From Scenedesmus sp. ARA3 (Eukaryota > Chlorophyta > Chlorophyceae > Sphaeropleales > Scenedesmaceae): a stretch of 64,000 nt of DNA. Both the position numbers and the translations under genes were made by a program. The notes beneath the pieces are model-generated. The model did not search any database, was not told the DNA's origin, and saw nothing but the letters and a program-made list of their open reading frames with translations. Shown piece after piece: positions 16,578 to 26,532 of the stretch. Each line of letters begins with the position of its first letter. The stretch's first letter is position 1. The stretch covers positions 42,891 to 106,890 of the forward strand of contig RWJK01001123.1 in assembly GCA_004335835.1 (NCBI GenBank), written 5' to 3'.

Positions 16578-17343
16578 GATGAACACCGCCAGGCACTTGC
16601 ACACTTCTGGTGGTTGAGGACTGCCAAGCGACTTCCCTTGATTGCTCTTGGTTGCTCTTGCTGGAAAGACGTGTAATCGATTGATGGACATGCACACTTC
16701 TACATGGCTCTGAAAGCACTGCCTGGCTTGCAAGCTGACAAGCTGCAGCAGACCCACAGCTGGTGGTGCATTAGCTGTCAGCTAGCGTCCCCAATACCGC
16801 TGACAGCACAAGCAGCCATAATCATGGCAAAGGACGCTGCGGCTTGGGACCCCACCTCCAAAATCGCCTCCAGGTGTCCCCTATGTGACCGCCAGGCAAC
16901 ATCGCAAACATTTGTTGGCCAGGCAAGACAAAGCAGCGGCAGCGGGATGCAACAAAACAAAACACATCAGCCGAGCATTCAGCGTCACTGCCGATGGTTG
17001 ATGCACCATGCTGATGCACACCATGCATGGTGTCGGCAAGTATGTAGCAGTAGCAGTAGCAGCAGCAGCAGCAGCAGCAGCAGCCGCGATGCACTATATC
17101 ATATAGACATTACAGAGATGGGTAACACGATGATGAGACATTACAGAGGCAACTGTGGCAGCGTCAATCAAGGTGGCGTATGCAGCACAGTGCACAACAC
17201 CCCCTCACCAGCAAGGCAGCATCTCCACGCGCGTCAATGCACGAGAAAGTGCTGCGTGTGCTGTTGGCCAGCTGGAGCGATGGGTGCGTAAGCTGGTCAG
17301 CGAAATGGGCTTGGACCTGCGGCACCTGTGTGCGGTATGGTGC

Positions 17344-17395
<52 letters not shown>

Positions 17396-17934
17396 CACGT
17401 TTCATGCGCAATCGCAGGCAGGGGGGCAGCAAGTGGTGGCTGTTGGAGCCAGTTTGTGGTGTGGGGGCAGTTGCTGCTCAGGTCAGACACATCACCCAGT
17501 ACAGCACTACATGTACAGCACACAAGGCAGTACACCAATACAGCATTCACCCTGCAGACTGCTCAGGTTGATCCTGCAGCAGCACTGCTGGTGATCAGCC
17601 TCATGAGCAGACAGTATGCATCCCGTTCAAAAGCCTTTTCGGCTCGTGAAGGGCCTTCGTTGCCTGCAGGCAGCTGCTGCTCAGCATGAATGCTGCATAT
17701 GCTGCAGTGGCCACGCCTCTTGTGAAGCAGTCTCCTCGTCCCAAAGCGGCACGTCTTGCCACTTACCGCGAACCGTTTGTAGCTCTCATCCGCGTTGAAA
17801 GTAGGCGTAGACAAAGCGTTCAAGTTGTCCCCCACAGTGAAGCCCGTGACTCCGCATGCAAGTGCCGGGAGCCAGAGCTCGGTCAACGCGACACAAGCGC
17901 CCAGCGCCAGCAGCAGGGGGCTCAAGCGCTTCAT
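14324..17934 (-). CDS. unknown secretory-pathway membrane glycoprotein
   Basis: Minus strand; exons supported by phase: 17934-17767, 17316-17209, 16867-16798, 16515-16413, 16011-15904, 15624-15418, 15041-14932, 14622-14324. An extra exon near 17580-17680 is possible but unresolved. The N terminus is a signal peptide (MKRLSPLLLALGACVALTEL). N-glycosylation sequons appear as NSTR, NNTM, NNSG and NMTS. One hydrophobic segment, VQYVVAVGPLIGTAIGIV, follows YWWFTPLGSPERRK and could be a membrane span. Residues such as IKKLFDAFMERV and FHTDDSRLRQLFVALKN look well constrained, but I do not recognise the family. Several introns end in CTG runs before the acceptor. It could be two genes; the joint near 16800 is the weakest. 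Its 3' end is convergent with gene D. Confidence 0.5.
14759..14870 (-). repeat. copy of the end of the gene E membrane-span exon plus donor
   Basis: Sequence at 14892-14997 (end of exon 15041-14932, its donor and the following intron) is repeated here. Copied exonic sequence reads as GGCTGTGGGGCGGTGATTGG against GGCTGTGGGACCCCTGATCGG in the real exon. The copied donor is CAGTGCGC, so a GT remains. Confidence 0.85.
16531..16573. repeat. (CAG)14 in a gene E intron, CTG in transcript sense
   Basis: Sits 16 bases upstream (in transcript sense) of the exon starting at 16515, again in the 3' splice-site region. Confidence 0.9.
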
Positions 17935-18526
17935 TTAGGCTTCAACACAACGTACGAAACTTCAGAAGGACCCCAGGGTCAGTGCAGAGCTGACCTACTG
18001 CGTGCCACTCTTATTTGACTACCCGTGACTACTGCTCTAGAAGCAAAAAAAGAGGGAGATAGGAACACTTGAGAGTGATCACTATGTGCGATCAGAAAAA
18101 ACAGAGTTAGGATCCTGTTGGCTGCCGATGATTTCTCGCGGATTCAACCACGGCAACTAGCATCTACCATCAACCGCAAAGTACAACGGTATTCTGACCC
18201 TTCACTAACTGGTTGGTCGGCTAATACAAGGTATCGTTTCTCTTTTACAGAGCATTTCAAATGCTCACCCGGCAACAGGGGGCGTATGGCCAAGGTCATT
18301 CAACCACCCAAGTTCACGTGCCAAGTTGGGTCCAGCCACGTGGTCCAGCTGCAGCACTCAGTGACTGAGCTCACTGCTGCCTGTTCTACTGATCACCATG
18401 CTAATGAGCCAGCCCACGTCGGCGCACATCACATAATACCAAACCGGCATTCAGTAGCTGCGCACTGCCGCTTGCCCAACGCTGGCGATGGCGCTCCCAC
18501 CGTGCAATGCCCACATTGTGGGCCCT
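17935..18526. other. intergenic, no gene seen
   Basis: Lies upstream of gene E and downstream of the post-stop copies of gene F, so it should hold the gene E promoter. It is more AT-rich than its surroundings (for example 18040-18110). No convincing frame. Confidence 0.45.
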
Positions 18527-18722
18527 GGTCAGGGCAGGAAGCTGTCCCGCAGCTGCACCACCTGGTGTGAGCCGTACCACAGCTTGCCTGACTCCGCATT
18601 GTGCCACACCCCGGGCAGCACCAGCTGCTCAGCGCCAGCTTGCCAGGCCGCCGGCCTCTGCATAATGCCACATGCCTGGCAGCACGTCCTGCCACACCAG
18701 CCCTGGGCAGGAGGTGGCACTG
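18527..18722 (-). repeat. post-stop copies of the end of the hydrolase gene's last exon
   Basis: The real last exon ends LWDSFLP-stop at 19114. Downstream, about 120 bases are repeated, reading EQLVLPGVWHNAESGKLWYG and ending LRDSFLP-stop at about 18527. A third, decayed fragment (DVLPGMWHYAEAG) lies at about 18650-18720. Both fragments lie outside the coding model. Confidence 0.9.
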
Positions 18723-18819
18723 TTGCTGTCGACAGACAATTTTGGCCAGCTGTGGCTGCTTTGGTGACGACATGGATGGTGATGATGAGCACAAGCCTGG
18801 CCTCGTTGCAGCCACACAC

Positions 18820-18866
18820 TGCTGTGCTGTGCTGTGCTATGCTGTGTTGTGCTGTGTTGTGCTGTG
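18820..18866. repeat. TGCTG / TGTTG pentanucleotide microsatellite
   Basis: Nine or so imperfect five-base units (GCTGT, with GCTAT and GTTGT variants) between the post-stop copies and the stop of gene F. Confidence 0.85.
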
Positions 18867-19113
18867 ATGAGCCAGCTTGCTGGCTGCCGCATGGTGTGCT
18901 GCCAGCCAGGCTGACATGTGCAGCACGTGCCAGCGGCTGGCCTCTCAGCTGCCTTGCGCCACCACACAGCTTGGTTGGACGTGGCGCGACACCGGCAGCA
19001 GCTGATGGTCCAACTGGTTGCCTGATTGCTGCTGCAGTTGCCGCAAAAACAGGTTGTGAGCCTGCTCGTCGCATCCAACAATGGTTTCCATACTGAAGAA
19101 TAATGGGGCCTAA

Positions 19114-19294
19114 TCAAGGCAGGAAGCTGTCCCACAGTGGCACCACCTGCTGCGAGCCATACCACAGCTTGCCAGGCTCCGCATTGTGCCACACCCCAGG
19201 GAGTACCAGCTGCTCAGCGCCAGGCAGCAGCCCTGTTTGCACAGGGCACACTCCATCACCATCCACCTCGACTTGCCCGCAGTTTGCCTGCATG

Positions 19295-19330
<36 letters not shown>

Positions 19331-19883
19331 GCAGTGGCTCAGCGCCAGGCAGCAGGCCCGTCTGCGCACGCCATCCCCATCCATTGCAACTGGCCAGCAG
19401 AGCCCCTGTGCGGGTGCTCAGCAGCAGCAGCAGCAGTACCAGCGGCTCAGCTCCAGGTAGCAAGCTCGTTTGTACAGGGCACACGCCGTCGCCATCTACC
19501 TCAACTTGCCCGCAGTTGGCCTGTGCAATTGCAGTGCAGCAGCAGCAGCAACTCAGCGCCAGCTAGCAAGCTTGTTGGCACAGGGCACACGCCGTCGCCG
19601 TCCACCTCGACTGCCACAGTTGGGCTGTGCAGCAGGTGCGCAGCAGCAGCGGCAGCAGCAGCAACACGGACTTGCAGCCAGCAACTAATTGCCGTAAGTT
19701 TGGGTTTTCCAACCCGCTTGCGATGGGCACACGCTGCCACCATTCACCTCCACCTTTCCAGTTCAGCAGCGGCAGCATGTTGCCAAGCTCACCTGGTAGG
19801 AGCTCTGCACGAACCAGGCGTAGTTTGCATCCGCCACGCTCATGCGCAGCATGAGCACCTCAGCCAGCTCAACACGCTTGCCT

Positions 19884-19969
<86 letters not shown>

Positions 19970-20277
19970 CGTTGCTGCGCTGGCTGCCCCAAGCTGGCAT
20001 ACTACCCTTGGACAGTTTTGAACATTCAATAGTTGCCTGAAAGGACACAGCTGCTTGTATGCGTGGCTTTTGCAAATACTTTGCTACAGTTTTGCAGATG
20101 TCAGCACTGCAGAGAGCCGCCAGCTCTCCCACCTCATCATATCATGCTGCCATTACGGCCATAGCACCATCAGCCGCCCACCTGTTACCGCTGAGCCTAT
20201 CACGCACACAATGCGTGTCGGTTGGAGGCTGCTAGCGTCAGGGTAGTGGTGGTTGGCATACTGCAGGCTGGTGGTGA

Positions 20278-20310
<33 letters not shown>

Positions 20311-22039
20311 TGGTTGATGCCTCTTGCAGGGCTGCTGCTTCCATCTGTGCATCCTGTGGTTGGTCAACCAACCAAGTCTCCTGCAGCCACAGCATGGTGA
20401 CGCCTTACATCCACGAATACATGCGCATCGACCAGCAAACATCACGCCCCCTTTTGCTTGCACAAGTTTGTGGTCAGGCCCAGCCTTCAACCAATGGGTG
20501 CTGAGTACCAGAGCATTGCTGCTGCAGGAGTAATTTTTAAAGGCCGCACGCACCTCTGCACGGCCAAAAGGGTAAGCCTCCAAGCTGTGGTGAGGTGTGC
20601 CGCAGGTCACCAGCGTGTGCACTGACGGCGCAAGGCCCCACACCTTGCCTGCAGCACGCAAGTTGCAGGCAGACAACTGTGTTGCATGCACATTGTGACG
20701 AGTCTGGTGCCTCTCGGTTGGCACAACAACACGTGCATGCAGCGTGTGCAGTCTACCTGCAAACTGCAATCTTACTGTTACCAACGATGCAGGCTGTGGC
20801 TGTGCATCAAGGCTGCCACAAGCACGCATGGTCCAAGCAGCAAAGAGGGCGCCAACGATGGAGTGCGCAAGAAGCTACATGTGTAGTGCTGGCCAATCCA
20901 ACGCAGCGCACCTCACCTGCATATGGCTCACTGCCCAGGGCAAGCCGCGCCAGCCAGCCGCCTGCAGATATGCCCACCTGCAGTTTGAATACTCCGCAAA
21001 AAGTATCGTCACAGCATCAACACCCGCGGCAGCATGCATGCAGTGGTTAGCATGCTCTCGCAAGCTGCTGCTATCCACCTGAGGTGATTGCTGCGGATGA
21101 CTGCCAGGCACAGCCCGCCAAGGACAGCCTGCTGCCAGTGTCCCGCATGCGTAACAAATGCATTTGCATCATACCTGCTGCTGACGTCATATCTGTTACG
21201 GTCTCGTCATTGACTGCTGCTGGCTCCTCATTCAAAGCCGCATGGACGCGTTTCTGGCAGCACAGCAGTCACTGCCTTGCCGCAAGTACACACGGTTTCT
21301 GACAGTCACAGCAGGAGAAACACCCGACCTAGCATTGCGTAGCGCTCCACAGGTATGTTGAGCAGCAGCTCACCAGGCTGATTTGCTGCTGGTGCTTGGC
21401 CTGCAGCCGCTGCACCGCCTCTGCTAGGCGCTCCACGTACCAGCCGAAGCTGCCGCCAGACAGCGTGGGCAGCCAGTCCCATGTGGAGGCAGGCAGGATC
21501 TCTGCGGCAGCAAATGGGTTGTCAGAAACTTGGCGCGCAGCTTTGCACTAAATATCAGTGTATATGATGTAATAGGTCAGGTTGGGACAATAGATATCCG
21601 GACGCAGGCGTGACGCATGCTTGCATGTCATGCGAGCGCAAGTCCACGACCCCCAGCACGGCGCACATTTGCGTTTCACTGTCCCTCTGCGGGACATCCC
21701 ACCTGCTTCTGGGTGTCCCAGCTGCAGCAAGTTGTCTGCGAGCTCCCGGTATTGCGATGTTGCTGATGTGGTGTTGTTTGACAGGAAGCCTGGCAGGATC
21801 AGCACCGGGCTCCTGGGCCTGCTGCTGCTACTGTTGTTGCCACTGCTGCTTGTTACTTCAGCTTGTAACCTAGAAGGCAGCTGCATATTTGTTTGCCAGC
21901 GCTTCCTGCTGCTGCAGGGTGTGTGCAAGCATGAGCCAGTGCACTGCTGCCCCAGCATCTTACTGTTCATGCTGTTCATCCTGCTTGCTGCAGTGCAAAA
22001 GAGGTTACAAGCGCTGCACGCATAAGTATTATTGGTCAC
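19114..22039 (-). CDS. alpha/beta-hydrolase of the plant PGAP1/lipase-like group
   Basis: Seven exons on the minus strand: 22039-21703, 21501-21374, 20977-20917, 20648-20554, 20260-20182, 19881-19793, 19287-19114; phases agree, 320 aa. The first ~70 residues are Ser/Asn/Arg-rich and may be a transit peptide. Then VLILPGFLS (oxyanion-side strand), TWDWLPTL, a nucleophile elbow VGISAGGWLARLALG (Ser of GxSxG), LVTCGTPHHS, VEVDGDGVCPV (probable acid Asp) and VLPGVWHNA (probable catalytic His), then WYGS. This order matches plant serine hydrolases annotated as PGAP1-like or lipase-like. The substrate is unknown. The intron before exon 6 ends in (CTG)31-CAG. The intron before the last exon is filled with decayed copies of that exon's start. 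It is head-to-head with gene G. Confidence 0.85.
19325..19790 (-). repeat. four tandem copies of the start of the hydrolase gene's last exon
   Basis: In the intron before exon 7, the segment encoding VEVDGDGVCPV and the following SLLPGAE recurs at about 19440-19520 and 19555-19635, with more decayed copies at about 19325-19425 and 19690-19790. Spacing is about 95-115 bases. Each good copy is followed, in transcript sense, by a CTG run. Confidence 0.88.
19885..19977. repeat. uninterrupted (CAG)31, (CTG)31 in gene F sense, abutting an acceptor
   Basis: Ninety-three perfect bases. In gene F the tract ends with CAG, which is itself the acceptor of exon 6 (19881-19793). There are no intervening bases between the repeat and the splice site. 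Confidence 0.95.
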
Positions 22040-22237
22040 ACATTATAAGTCTGTAACGTTCCAAGCCATACGCTCAGGCGTTGAGCGTGTACGTGAGCAT
22101 TGATCCTGGTGTTACGCTCCTGGTTACGTTGGCAGGGACCGTTATCACTGCAACTCCACGAGAAGTCCAATAGCGAGGTGACTTCTGTTTGAATCGCTTG
22201 AAGTGCCACCAATGTGCATCTGCGGACAATCGGCAGG
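22040..22237. promoter_or_regulatory. 198-bp bidirectional promoter region, hydrolase / FAM210-like gene
   Basis: The start codons of genes F and G are 198 bases apart. No TATA box or clear palindromic site is seen. Confidence 0.5.
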
Positions 22238-23767
22238 ATGCTTACGAAGATGATGCGCGCCACAGCTGCTCCAGCTGCTGCACGTAGGACTGTGGCCCAG
22301 CTAAGCTTGGGTACCTTTCCTGCAAGCCATTTAATTATAAAGAATATAGCTCAAAGCGACTGCTTGCGATGTGCAGCTGTATCTGGACCAGCGGGTGCAG
22401 GTGACACTGGCAGCAGCAGCAGCGGCGGCAGTAGCGGCAGTAGCAGTGGCAGCGGCGCTGATGGCAGTGCGGCAGCAAGCAGTCAAAGCACTGGCGTGCT
22501 TGGTTGGCTGAAGCGCTCATTTGGATCATCGAAGCTAGACAAGCAGAAGCTGGCGGAGTATGGCTTGGGTGAGTTGCAGTAGCAGCTGGCAAACAAGCGG
22601 GGTCGTTGCAGTGCATGATGCAATTGTAGAGCTGCGAGCTTGCGGCTGGCTTTCAACTACACCTGGATTGATTGTGCGTAGCAGCAGATGTGCTATAATT
22701 TGCAGCGTGTGTGTTCCAGCATCTGGTGGCTGACAACACTGTGATGCGGAATATCACATGATTGATTGTACTAGGCTGACCTGCCAGATGCGCTAAGTCT
22801 GCACTGAGCAGCACCATGATGTGTTCAGTCAAGGCAAGGGCATTACTATGCAATCGCTGCTCTGTCTACAGGTGCTTTTGCTGCGTATGGCATCCTGAGC
22901 AACCTCAATGCTGGGGTGCTGGTGACCATTGCGTGGCTGGCAGTGGTCAAGCAGACAGGCCTCACACCCATAGACCCCGGGCAGGTGTGCTGCTGTGCTG
23001 CAACACAATGCGTCAGCAACTGCTGCTTCAGCCTGCATTAGCTCATCATTGCTTCAGCATAAAACGCTTTGCCAGCAGACTCATGCAGCAGCTGGTGCTG
23101 GTGGTGGTCGGACACACATGATGCTGTTGCCCATCTCTGTCTTTTTTTCTAAAGAGTCTTGCGTTCTGCTGTCCTGCAGTGGCCCAAGTTCCTGGCAGTG
23201 TATGCTGGCCTGTACATCACCACCAACCTGCTGCGCCCGGTGCGCCTGCTTCAACCTCTGCTCATCTTTTGCTGCTTGTAGTGGCCCAAGTTCCTGGCAG
23301 AGTACGCTGGACTGTACATCACCACCAACCTGATGCAACCACTGCTCCTGCATCAACTGCTGTCTTATGTTACACTGCTATCTTTTGCTGCTTGCAGTGG
23401 CCCAAGTTTCTGGCGGTCTATGCGGGGCTCTACATCACCACCAACCTGCTGCGCCCACTGCTCCTGCATCAACCTCTGTCTGTCTTTTGCTGCTCTGCAG
23501 TGGCCCAAGTTCCTGGCAGTCTATGCTGGCCTGTACATCACCACCAACCTGCTGCGCCCCATGCGCCTCACCCTGGCCCTGGCAGCAGCACCAGCCTTCA
23601 ACTCAGCCTTGGAACGCATCCAGTCAACGCTGCGTGTCAACAAAGCAGTGGCGTTTGGCCTCATGCTGGCAGGCATCGCGATCAGCAGCTTCACGTGCAT
23701 TAGCCTGGCAATTGTGCTGTGTGGCGGCTTCCCTAATGGACTGCCACCTGTTCCGTGGAAGCGCTGA
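22238..23767 (+). CDS. DUF1279 / FAM210-like mitochondrial membrane protein
   Basis: Four exons: 22238-22310, 22377-22568, 22872-22984, 23501-23767; 214 aa. The first 25 residues are basic and Ala-rich without acids (MLTKMMRATAAPAAARRT), as in a mitochondrial presequence. A Gly/Ser/Ala linker precedes LGWLKRSFGSSKLDKQKLAE, then the conserved core YGLGAFAAYGILSNLNAGVL, VKQTGLTPIDPG, WPKFLAVYAGLYITTNLLRP and MRLTLALAAAPAFNS. Hydrophobic stretches within VLVTIAWLAVV and GIAISSFTCISLAIVLCGG would span a membrane. Family members sit in the mitochondrial inner membrane or in plastids; the molecular role is not settled. The start of exon 4 is repeated three times in the preceding intron. Confidence 0.8.
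23179..23460 (+). repeat. three upstream copies of the start of gene G exon 4
   Basis: Copies of the segment encoding WPKFLAVYAGLYITTNLLRP start at 23179, 23282 and 23398; the real exon starts at 23501. Periods are about 103, 116 and 103 bases. Copies 1 and 3 keep CAG acceptors, while copy 2 is preceded by TAG. Each runs into a stop or loses frame soon after LLRP, so use of a copy as the final exon would truncate the protein. Confidence 0.93.
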
Positions 23768-24123
23768 CGAGGTTGTTATTTGAAAGTAAGCAGGTCCTTT
23801 AAATCAATGCTGCAACAGCTGCAGTGCTGCCGGCCCGTTGGATGGTTGCAACTGCCACAGCTGCAGTGTCGGTGGCAAGAGCACGTGGGCATGCACGGCC
23901 CCTGGCTGCTGCTGCTGCTGCGACGGCAGCAGCAGGGGTGACTGGTCACACCATCCACATGAGTTGTGCGCGCCTCCTGACCTGTTTGCAGCAGCTCAAT
24001 GACAATGCTCTGCAGCAGCATCGTCTGCTGCTCACCAGGCACAGTCAACGTGGTGCCGCATTCCCAAAGCTGGCAGCAGTCGTCTGTTGCGCTGTAGCCT
24101 ATTGTGTGCTGGCAGGCAGCATG

Positions 24124-24325
24124 CCTGTGGGCTGTGGCCTGTGGCCTGTGACGCGTGGGCTGTGGCCTGTGAAGCGTGGCCTGTGGCCTGTGAAGCGTGG
24201 CCTGTGGCCTGTGGCCTGTGAAGCGTGGCCTGTGGCCTGTGAAGCGTGGCCTGCGGCCTGTGGCCTGCGGCCTTGTGGCCTGCGGCCTGTGGCCTGTGGC
24301 CTGTGGCCTGTGACCTGTGGCTTGC
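24124..24325. repeat. GGCCTGT-type minisatellite
   Basis: Tandem heptamer-based array of GGCCTGT, with longer units of the form GTGAAGCGTGGCCTGTGGCCT repeated several times in the middle. GGCCTGCGGCCTT variants occur at the right side. Confidence 0.92.
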
Positions 24326-24960
24326 TCGTGGTACTGCGTTGAGTGCAGCATCACATCATTGCATGATGCTCGCAGCTGCAATATGCTGCCAGCTGCACGG
24401 ATTGCATCTTCAGTGCCCAGCACCTTGCAGGTGGCATGCACGGGTGGGTGTGAGCCAGTGCATCAGCCACAGCACGGTTGCTGCTGCAGCTGTGCAAGCT
24501 GCATCAACATCCAAGAGTCAGCGCCACTGTCAGCGCTTGCATAGTGGCATCGTCTGCATGCTGGCCATGCAAGCCTTGGCAGGCATGTGAGCCTGCCACT
24601 GCCGCATGCCGCGGAGCGGCTCCCATGGCAGCTGGTTCTGCATCAGCCGATTGCATGTTCAGCATGTTGCATTTTTAGCCTGTTGCATTTTCAGTCTGTT
24701 GCACTGTCACGGCTAGCCTGCAGGCCAGCTGGGTACCTGGCACCAGTGCCACCTGTGACGCCTCTCACCTGCTTGTGACAGTGCAATGTGCAGGCTGCAC
24801 AGGATGCACTCTGGCAGTGTCTGGTATGGTTAGCACAGTGTCTCCTGCTCTGCAGACTCGGCTGATGCATCAGCATCCTCTGCTGCGAGCCCATGTGCTC
24901 ATGTTGTCACTTGCAGTTTTGCCAATGATGCCGTCATTAAGGCAGTGCTGCCATGCATTA

Positions 24961-24994
24961 ATGCAGTATTGGCCAATATTGGCCAATACTGCAT
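24961..24994. other. perfect 34-bp palindrome
   Basis: The sequence from ATGCAGTATTGGCC through the central AATATT to GGCCAATACTGCAT equals its own reverse complement with no mismatches and no spacer. The flanks do not extend it. It could form a cruciform or a symmetric protein site; no transposase or neighbouring terminal repeat is evident. Confidence 0.9.
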
Positions 24995-26532
24995 CCAGTG
25001 TAGATTCAAATTGCAGCGGTGTATGCAGCCAGTCTTGTGCAGAGTAGCGACTCCACTGTTGTACTACAGCAGGATGCAGCAGCGTGTTGCATCCTACTAG
25101 GATATAGGCTAAATGCATGGCAGGTTTTCCAGCCCTGCAACATGTCGGATCTGCTGCGTCAATACAACGCATGGAGTCAATGTTGCTGGTGTTTCTTGCC
25201 AGCATGCTGCGGCAGCGTCCTGTGTGCACACGCTCGCTGCGGCTGTTGTGTACAGTCGCCTCACTGGCAAGCATAATCAGTTGCTGGTGCTAGCTGCCAG
25301 TAGTGCTTGCAGCGGGCTAGCATTGCCAGTGGTGACACACCAGCACTACTGCTGAACACCGTTGCACATTGCAATGGCCTTTGTACGGGTTGTTTTCAAC
25401 AGCCGTTACAGAAATTCTCAGCATCACGCATGGGCCATGACCAGCAAGGCCTCCTTGGCTTCTGCATGTGCAGTTATAACCTGCGCTCAGTTGTATTGTC
25501 TCCTGCCTTACTTTACAACAGAATAATCAGCTGAGCTTGCAGCGGCTGCATGAGCAGCAGGACATTTACTGAGGTAGGTAGTTGCGCCACAGCACTGCTG
25601 AGGCGTGATCTCTCAAGATCCAATCTCTTACACCAGCTGGGATACTAGCGAAACTGTAGACAATGTCCTGCCGGAGAACCAAGACATCATCCTTAGCCGA
25701 CAACCCACAACACCTTGGATGTCAACAGCACGTGCTGCAGTGGCCTGTGATGCACTGCTTCCGCCATTCACTGACAGCAGCAGTTGCTTCACATGCGTGC
25801 CTTGCTTAGCACACTGTGCAGGTGCACAGCCCTAAATCAGCTGCTAGTGAGCAAGTGCTGATGTGAAAGAACATAGCAGATCATGCATGAATTTATGTTG
25901 TTTGAACACAGTCGAGCACCACATGTGTTGCATGCAGGCAACAATGTTGTCGAGTGCGTGCGTCCAGCACTGCAAATTGCAACTGCGCAGCAACCAGCAC
26001 TTACGCATGCACCTGCCACAGCCTAAACAGCATCCAACTGCATTGAAGCCCAAGGCCTACAATTCATGAGACACGCCATGAAGCCAGAGCTGAACCTGGC
26101 CGCTGCCGAGTTCCTGTCTCACAGCAGCAGCTAACAGCGCTGTGCCCTGTTAGTCAATGTGAGCTGCAGTCAGACTACACTGCCCAACTCTGCCGGTTCT
26201 TTGCCTCTATCTTACACCAGTTGCAGCCCCTGCTGGGCTTTGCGGCAAACCTGCTGCTGCTGCTTCTGATGTGCTGCTAAATGCTTGCTGTGTGAAGACA
26301 TTGTGCTTATAACTGCATGCTGTCAAGTACTGTGATGCCACGCGGCTGTCCACCTTCCTGTACGCTTAGTTTTGTATACAGTCGCCCCTGCTGACCAGCT
26401 GCTGGGCTGTTGGAGCGCTGATGTGACAACGGCACTGCGGCGTGGTGCCTGCTGTGCTCTGCCGCTGCCTCCCCTGCATTTGCTGCTTCTACTGCTGCTG
26501 CTACTGCTGCTGCTGCTGCTCGTGGTGCTACG

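Larger units (their letters stand above)
23768..26532. other. 2.8-kb convergent region with repeats, no recognisable gene
   Basis: Lies between the 3' ends of genes G and H. It holds a GGCCTGT minisatellite (24124-24325) and a 34-base perfect palindrome (24961-24994). Open frames on both strands, the longest about 220 codons across the minisatellite, show no family features. Confidence 0.5.

Noticed and set aside
19103..20032. 309-codon plus-strand open frame full of Gln/Ser
   Set aside because: It is the antisense of gene F exons, exon copies and the CAG tract.
23768..26532. Transposable element in the large gap
   Set aside because: The palindrome and minisatellite raised the idea, but I see no long terminal repeats, target-site duplication, or transposase or reverse-transcriptase motifs.
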